DNA from: Saprospiraceae bacterium
Lineage (GTDB): Bacteria > Bacteroidota > Bacteroidia > Chitinophagales > Saprospiraceae
Reading direction: 5' to 3'
DNA: 64,000 nt
NCBI GenBank assembly: GCA_020629715.1
Contig: JAHDCU010000004.1
Location: forward strand, 310,001-374,000
Shown piece by piece: positions 20,001-29,000 of the stretch (positions are counted from its first letter, which is position 1; each line of letters starts with the position of its first letter). Position numbers and translations under genes: made by a program. The notes under the pieces were generated by a model. It did no database searches and was not told the origin of the DNA. It saw only the letters and a program-made list of their open reading frames with translations.

Positions 20001-23000
20001 GAATACTTCTATCTCAAAAGTGATTAGGTCATCACATTTGTATGATGGTAAGTTATCCAAAGTTTTATTCAAGGCTAAATCGTATATCTCAATCTCGCCA
20101 ACATCGTGATCATCTTCATCTTCTCCTTTTACTTCTCCGTTACCTTCAATTTCATTATCAAAAGCATCGTCTTGTCTCACGTCTCTCTCATATGCGCTAT
20201 CACTTGCTGGAGTACTATCAAAGTCCTCTGCACTACGATCTACACCAAACTCATCTTGGAAGCTCGTTACCTCGGCATAATTTGCCCAGTCTCTGTCGCC
20301 TCCCGTAGTCTGTAGTAATTGTAAGCTTAATGGTATCGTTGTACAAGCATCTGGTGCTAGACTGGTTACTGTATATTCTCTAGCAGCATTCCATCCTGCA
20401 TTGATACTTGCATCGTAGCCAAATCCTATTGGTACGTAGTCTTCCACTACGATATTATTCAGTATTTCATTACCCTGATTACATACCGTGATATTGAAAT
20501 CAACCATCTGGTAATAAGTATAGGGTGCTGTTGTTACCACTTCCTTGATTAGCGCAACATCATAGATGCTGATACGCTCAGGATCTTGGTCATCTTCATC
20601 TGTGATACCATCTTGATTGCCATCAACACTGTCATCATCTACTCTATCATCTTCATCAGAATCTGCTAAACCACCAATATCGTTACCAACAATATCATCT
20701 GGAGTACTATCAATATCGTTGTCTGACGGATCTCTCAATACTCCATTTCGATCTAGGAAGCTCTCAATCTCTGCCGTATTTAACCAATTGTCTCCCACGG
20801 CTGTACTTTCTACTACACGTACTGTAATCGGAATTATTGTGCTAGCTCCCGCGACCAAACTTGCTACCGTAGTAGTTGCTCTATCAGTGGCTACGTCATG
20901 GCTCCAAGTTGGATTGTTACTCAATTCATATTGCAATCCTTCTGGTAATTGATCATATACAACGATATCCGTCGCTGTCTCATTTCCTTGATTGAATACT
21001 TCTATCTCAAAAGTGATTAGGTCATCACATTTGTATGATGGTAAGTTATCCAAAGTTTTATTCAAAGCTAAATCATAGATCTCTATCTCTCCGACATCGT
21101 GATCATCTTCATCTTCTCCTTTGACTTCTCCATTTCCAAATAGATCATTATCAAAAGTATCGTCTTGTCTCACGTCTCTCTCATATGCGCTATCACTTGC
21201 TGGAGTACTGTCAAAGTCCTCTGCACTACGATCTACACCAAACTCATCTTGGAAGCTCGTCACTTCTGCATAGTTTGCCCAGTCTCTATCGCCTCCTGTA
21301 GTCTGTAGTAATTGTAGACTTAATGGGATCGTTGTACATGCATCCGGCGCTAAGCTAGCTACTGTATATTCTCTAGCAGCATTCCATCCTGCATTGATAC
21401 TTGCATCGTAGCCAAATCCTATAGGTACATAGTCTTCCACTACGATGTTATTCAATATTTCGTTACCCTGATTACATACTGTGATATTGAAATCAACCAT
21501 TTGGTAATAGGTATATGGTGCAGGTGTTACTACTTCCTTGATCAGTGCCACATCGTAGATACTAATACGTTCTGGATCTTGGTCATCTTCATCTGTGATA
21601 CCGTCTTGATTACCATCTACGCTATCGTCATCTACTCGATCATCTTCATCACTATCTGCTGTACCGCCAATGTCATTACCAACCGTACTATCTGGAGTAC
21701 TATCGATATCATCTGCACTACGATCCACGCCTAATAAATCTTCAAAGCTTTGTATCTCAGCAGTATTAAACCAATTATCTCCTGCCGCTGTGCTTTCAAT
21801 AACTCTTACCGTAATTGGAATGATTGTACTTGCTCCCGCTGCTAGACTTGCTAACGTAGTTGCTGATCTATCAGTAGTTGTGCTATGACTCCATGTTGGA
21901 CTATTTACAGCTTCAAACTGAAGTCCTTCTGGTAGCTGATCGTAAATAATTACATCAGTTACAGTTTCATTACCTTGATTGAATACTTCTATTTCAAAAG
22001 TGATGAGGTCATCACATTTGTATGATGGTAAGTTATCCAAAGTTTTATTCAAAGCTAAATCATAGATCTCTATCTCCCCAACATCGTGATCATCTTCATC
22101 TTCTCCTTTGATTTCTCCATTACCAAATAGATCATTGTCAAATGCATCGTCTTGTCTTACCGCTCTCTCATATGCACTATCGCTAGCTGGAGTACTATCA
22201 AAGTCCTCTGCACTACGATCTACTCCAAACTCATCTTGGAAGCTTGTCACTTCTGCATAATTTGCCCAGTCTCTATCGCCTCCTGTAGTCTGTAGTAATT
22301 GTAGACTTAATGGTATTACAGTACAATCATCTGGTGCTAGACTAGCAACTGTATACTCTCTTGCCGCATTCCATCCTGCATTGATACTTGCATCATAACC
22401 AAATCCTATCGGCACATAGTCTTCAACTACGATGTTATTTAATATTTCATTACCCTGATTACATACCGTGATATTAAAATCAATCATCTGGTAGTAGGTA
22501 TAAGGTGCTGGAGTTACTACTTCCTTGATTAGTGCTACATCATAAATACTGATACGCTCTGGATCTTGGTCATCTTCATCTGTGATACCGTCTTGGTTAC
22601 CATCCACTCCGTCATCATCTACTCGATCATCTTCATCACTATCCGCTGTACCACCAATGTCATTACCAAAAATATTATCTGTAGTACTGTCGAAATCCAT
22701 ATCGCTGACATCGATACCTGCTTCGTCCTCAAAACGAACAATTTCTACTTGATTTAGCCAGTCATCCCCAGCTGCAGTGGAAGCAATTACTTCAACCGTA
22801 AGTGGTATAGTAGCTGACATTCCTGGAGATAAAAAGTCTATAGTAGTACTTACAATTCTAGTAGCGGGATCAAATGACCAAGTACCATTATTCACTGGTT
22901 GATATGCGTAACCTAGAGGAAGTAAATCATTGATATCAATATTATTTAGAATTACACTTCCTTGGTTATATACTTCAATTTCAAAAGTGATTACATCACT

Positions 23001-26000
23001 ACAGAAATATGGACCTGTTCGGTTCAGCACTTTTCTTGCGGCTAAATCGATTATTTCAATACCTGCCGGATCATGATCATCCTCATCTTCACCTACTGCT
23101 TGACCACAGCCAAATATTTCATTATCAAATGGTTCTCCAGGTTGTACGTCATTTTCATAAAATGAATTAGAACCTAATGTACTATCGTAATCATTTAAAG
23201 TTTGATCGTTTCCATCGGTATCAAACATTTGTATTACCTCTGCATAATTAATCCAATCTTCTTCTCCTCCTGTAGTTTGCTCTATAGTTAAGAAAAGTGG
23301 TATCGTATATTCACTCCAAGCCGGTATTGCAACTGGGATATCGAAAGTTCCATCTGTATTCCATGTTGGGTTATTTACCAAGCTAAATCCATAACCTGCA
23401 GGTAGATAATCTTGTACTCTTACTTGATCTATATCCTGATTACCTTGATTATAAACTGTAATATCGAATTGAACTAATTGATAATAATTATGCGGTGCCG
23501 GTGTAATCAATTCCTTGGTAAGCGCAACATCATAAATAGGGACTAAGGCTGGATCGTGATCATCTTCATCGGTTACACCATCACCATCGAAATCCATTGC
23601 ATTATCGTCAATTTCGTCATCCTCTGGAGTTTGTGGAGTACCTCCAACATCATTATTTGGATCTTGATCCAAAATACTATCAATGTCTAAAAGCGTTACA
23701 TCGATCCCGTTTTCATTAAACATTTGACTTACTTCCGCAATATTTGTCCAACCTTCTTGAGTGGTGTTATTCAAGATTTGTAAATCAATTTCAAATACTT
23801 CACTCGTATTCACTGGTAAAGATGCTATTACGGTAGTAGCCCTGCTATTTGCAGCATCAAGCGTCCAAAGAGGAGCATTTACTGGTAAGAAATCAAGCCC
23901 CATCGGAAGATAATCTGTAATCTCAACATTTGTTAAGTTTTCAGCACCTTGATTGAATACTTCTATTTGGAATCTTACGATATCACCTTTAAAGTGCGGA
24001 CCTGCAGTCAATAAAGTTTTCCTTAATGCAACATCAAAAATTTGTAATCCTGCAGGATCGTGATCATCTTCATCTTCTCCTTGCTTAGGACCATTTCCTT
24101 TGATATTATTATCATTTTCTTCTAGTGGCAACACTGAATTCTCAGCTATTGTATTTGACCCAGGAGTACTATCAATATCATCGTTGGTACGATCAGTACC
24201 TGTTGCATCTTGAGCAGATAATATCTCTGCGTAATTAGTATAATCCTGCTGACCGCCTGGTGCAACTTGATAGGTCAATACTATTGGTATTGCCACAGAT
24301 GTACTCGGCGCAATAGGTCCTGCGATATTAGAGGTAACTGCAGCGGTCCAGCTTGGATTTTTAGTAATATCAAAGAAAAATCCAGCAGGTACATAGTCTT
24401 GAACAACCACATTAGTGGCGTCTACATTTCCTTGATTAAAGACTGTAATGTTAAAGGTGAAATCCTGACCTGGAACCAATGCTCCAGAGTTGACTAACAC
24501 TTTAGTCAATGCCAAATCGAATACCTCTACAAAAGCAGGATCTTCATCATCTTCGTCCGCTACTCCATCATTATCGAAATCAGTACCGTCATCTAGTATT
24601 TCATCATCTTCACCTGTATTAGGCGTACCTCCGATATCATTAAACCTATTATTATCAGCTTGGCTATCAATATCTTGAGTACTTACGTCATTTCCGTCTT
24701 GATCAAGCATTTGTGATATTTCTGCTCTATTTGTCCAAGCTGTAGGATCATCACAGAATTCATTTATTCTTAGCTCTATAGTTTCTGTAATGACGTCACC
24801 TGGAGCAATATCAATATACGATGTAGTCGCTTGATTAAGTACGGGATCAAACGTCCATTGTGAATTATTACCAGCTACAAACTCCAATCCGTTAGGAATA
24901 TAATCAGTAACTGTAGCATCTACGGTCTCTGACCCTTGATTAAATACTTCTATTTGAAATCTGATAATGTCACCATAGCAATAATTAGCCGTTGTGAGTA
25001 TCGTTTTTCGTAATGCAAGATCAAATACTGGAATCGTCGCCACATCATGATCATCTTCATCTTCTCCAACAATAGGCCCACATCCCAAGACATTGTCGTC
25101 ATTTACCGACCCTGGAGCTACTGCCCTTTCCGTAGCGGTATCACTTGCTGGAGTACTATCATAATCTGAGCCTGATACATCGACACCATTTTCATCTTGC
25201 ATGGAGATAATCTCTGCGAAATTGAACCATTCTTGTGCTCCTGCCGCTTGCTGTAATTCTAAGAAAATTGGAATAGTCATAGATGCACCAGCCGCCAAAG
25301 TAGGAATTGTAAACGTCGCTGATGGTGACCACGTCGGATTATTGGCAACTGAGAATATGTATCCAGAAGGAACATAGTCCTCAACTACAATATTAGTCAA
25401 GTCTTCATTTCCTTGATTATATACCGTAATATCAAATTGTAGCACCTGACCGTAATCATATGGTGCAACGGTAATTAGTTTTTTATCCAACGCAAGGTCA
25501 TATATTTTGAGCCTCTCTGGATCTTGATCATCTTCATCTGTGATTCCATCGCCATTAGTGTCTATACCATCATCATCAATATGATTATCCTCATCGGTAT
25601 GCGGAGTACCACCGATATCATTAGTTGGATCTTGGTCAGCGTTACTATCTGAATCTTGGAGTAGATTACCGTTTTCATCTCTTACACTTGAAATTTCAGC
25701 AGTATTGAACCAAAGATTAGTAAGACCCGTAGGTTTCTGAAGCCTGAGGTCTAAAGTTATCGTTCTACAAGAATTTGGTGCAATACCATTTATCACTCTT
25801 TCATAACCATTTGGTGCCACTGCAACACTCCAATCAGGAGCGTTTGAAGCTAAGAATTCGAAACCATCTGGAACAAAATCAATGACTGTAACTTCAGCCG
25901 GATTGATTATTCCTTGATTACATACTTCAATATCAAATGTGATGATATCATTGATCCTATATGGCATAGGAGAAGATGTCGTCTTCCTCAATGCTAAGTC

Positions 26001-29000
26001 CAAAATCTCTATTCCTGCTGGATCGTGATCATCCTCATCTTCCCCTAATATTGGACCGCAACCATTGATATTATTATCACCCGCAGATCCTATAGTTACG
26101 CTTCTTTCTACAGCGGAATCACTGCCTGGAGTACTATCATATTCTAAGGCCGAAACATCAGTTCCATTGACATCGGCAATACTTAATATTTCAGCAAAAT
26201 TTACATAGTCATTTTCTCCTGAAGAAGAAACAAAAGTTAAGAAAATCGGAACTGTTGTATTAGTATTAGCTGGTAATGAAGCTACCGTAAATGTAGATCC
26301 TACTGTCCACCCTGGATTATTAGCTACATCAAAATCAAAGCCTGCAGGAACATAATCACCTATTACAACTTGCGTCAGATCTTCATTACCCTGATTATAA
26401 ACGGTAATATCAAATTGCAATAACTGACCAAATGTATATGGCGCTTGAGTTACAATCTCTTTCGTCAAAGCAGCATCATAGATTCTCAGTCTTTCAGGAT
26501 CTTGATCGTCTTCATCTGTGATACCATCACCATCACCATCTTGGCCATTATCACTGATATGATTGTCTTCATCGGTGTAAGGTGTACCTCCTGCATCATT
26601 ATTAGGATCATTATCCGCAGTACTATCAGAATCTGGTATCAGAGTTCCTCCGGCATTAAATGCGCCACTAATCTCAGCAGAATTTAGCCATAAGTCGACA
26701 GCTCCATTTGGCTTCGACAATAATAGATCTATAGAAACTGTAGTACATGCTCCTGCCGCCAAACCATTTATAATTCTAGTATATCCATTTGGTGCTGTAG
26801 TTAATGACCAATCAGGATTATTTGCAGCAATAAATGTAAAACCATCAGGTACGTAATCTATGACTTCAATTGTATTAGGATTTATAGTTCCCTGATTGCA
26901 TACTTCTATATCAAACGTTATAATATCATTGACTCTATAGGGAGCAGAATTATTAGTCGTTTTCCGTAAAGCAAGGTCAAGAGTCTCTATACTAGCTGGA
27001 TCGTGATCGTCTTCATCTTCACCAGCATTAGGCCCTTTACCTAGAAGGTTATTATCATCAGGAGAACCTGGCAAAACCGCTCGTTCAGTACCAGAATCAC
27101 TAGCCGGAGTACTATCGGCATCATCTGCACTACGATCTACTCCATCAGTATCTTGGAAAGAGATTATCTCTGAATAATTATCATATGCGTTTGGTATGAG
27201 TGATGAAAGAACCGTAAGAGTGATTGGTGTAACTGTAGAAGCACCCGCTACCAAACTAGGAATGGTAAATTGACCACCTGCTGTCCAACCTGGATTGAGC
27301 AGTGGATCAAAAGCATATCCTACTGGGATGTAATCCTCAATAACGATATTAGTAACATCCTCATTACCTTGATTTTCCACTGTGATATTGAAGGTTACAT
27401 TCTGACCAAACATGAAAGGTGGTGGTGTCAAAAGTTCTTTCACCAGTGCAAGGTCATATACAATTATACGCTCTGGGTCATGATCATCTTCATCGGTAAC
27501 ACCATCACCATCACCATCTGATCCATTATCTAATATCTCGTCATCTTCTTCAGTATCTGGAGTTCCTCCAGCATCATTGGTAGGATCCTGATCAGGAGTA
27601 CTATCTATATCAAACGAGTTTATAATGTTGCCATCAATATCATAGATATTCATGATTTCTGCAATATTTGTCCAGGCATCAAGATCGTCTTGAGCACAAG
27701 TTACTTGCAGATTGATTGTCAAGGATGTTGACTCCCCTGGCTGTAGAGACCCGACATTCGCCATTGCCAATCCACCAGCAGCCATGAATGACCACGTGGG
27801 AACATTACTTGGTAAAAATGTTAAACCTGCAGGTACATAATCTACTACATCTACTCCTCCAATTGCTTCAGATCCTTGATTGATGATCTCAATAGTAAAA
27901 CTCAAGGTATTACCATAATCAAATGGACCATTATTAACTACTGTTTTACGCAGTGCCACATCTGTAATTCTCGGTCCAGCAGGATCGTGATCATCTTCAT
28001 CCTCTCCTACTATCGGACCACCTCCTTGCAGGTTATTATCATCAAGGTCGTCAGGTTCTACACTGTTTTCTGCAGCAGTATTAGAACTTGGAGTACTATC
28101 CAAATCATTGTTAGTCATGTCGTTACCAGCATTATCTTGGGCTGCTGCTATTTCCGCATAATTGATATAATTAGGTGCTCCTACTGGTACAAACTGTTGT
28201 GTTAATGTAAGCGGTATTACTGTACATTCACCAGGTGCTAACTGACCTACAGTAGTCGTACATAAATCACCACTTGGAGCAGTAGACCAAAGTGGAGTGC
28301 TTGCTCCTGTATTAATTGAGTATCCATTAGGTAAATAGTCCTTCACTACAATATTTGTAGCAACAATATTTCCTTGATTGCAAACGGTAATATTATATAG
28401 ATGATCTTGTCCTATAAAATATGGGGGGCTAGTCAATAACTCTTTTCTTAAAGCTAAATCAAATACATCAAGCTTTTCTGGATCGTGATCATCCTCATCT
28501 GTAATATTATCGCCATCCTTGTCAGCTCCATTATCATTTATATGATTGTCTTCATCAGTATTTGGAGTACCTCCTACATCATTTCCTAAAACAGTGTCGT
28601 AAGTACTATCAAAATCAAAACCGACTACACTTTGATTATTAGTATCTGTAGCTGAAGATATCTCTGCAATATTAGTCCAATCATTGATCCCGTTGCCTTG
28701 TCCAACGAGTAAAGTCAAAGGTATTGTAGTATCATTACCCGCTATTAGATCTGTAGTAATCGTAAAGGTAGGATTACCCGAAACCAATGTCCATCCAGTA
28801 TTTAAAGCGGGATCAAATATCAATCCAGTAGGTAAATAATCTGTTATAACTATATTATCTAAATCAACTGTCCCTTGATTAAATACATTAATATCAAAAA
28901 TGACCTGCTCATTAATAGTAAAGGGAGGATTAGCGGTATTAATCGTTTTGGAAAGTGCTAAATCTACTAATGGTGCAGTAAACCTGTCAGTATCATCTTC

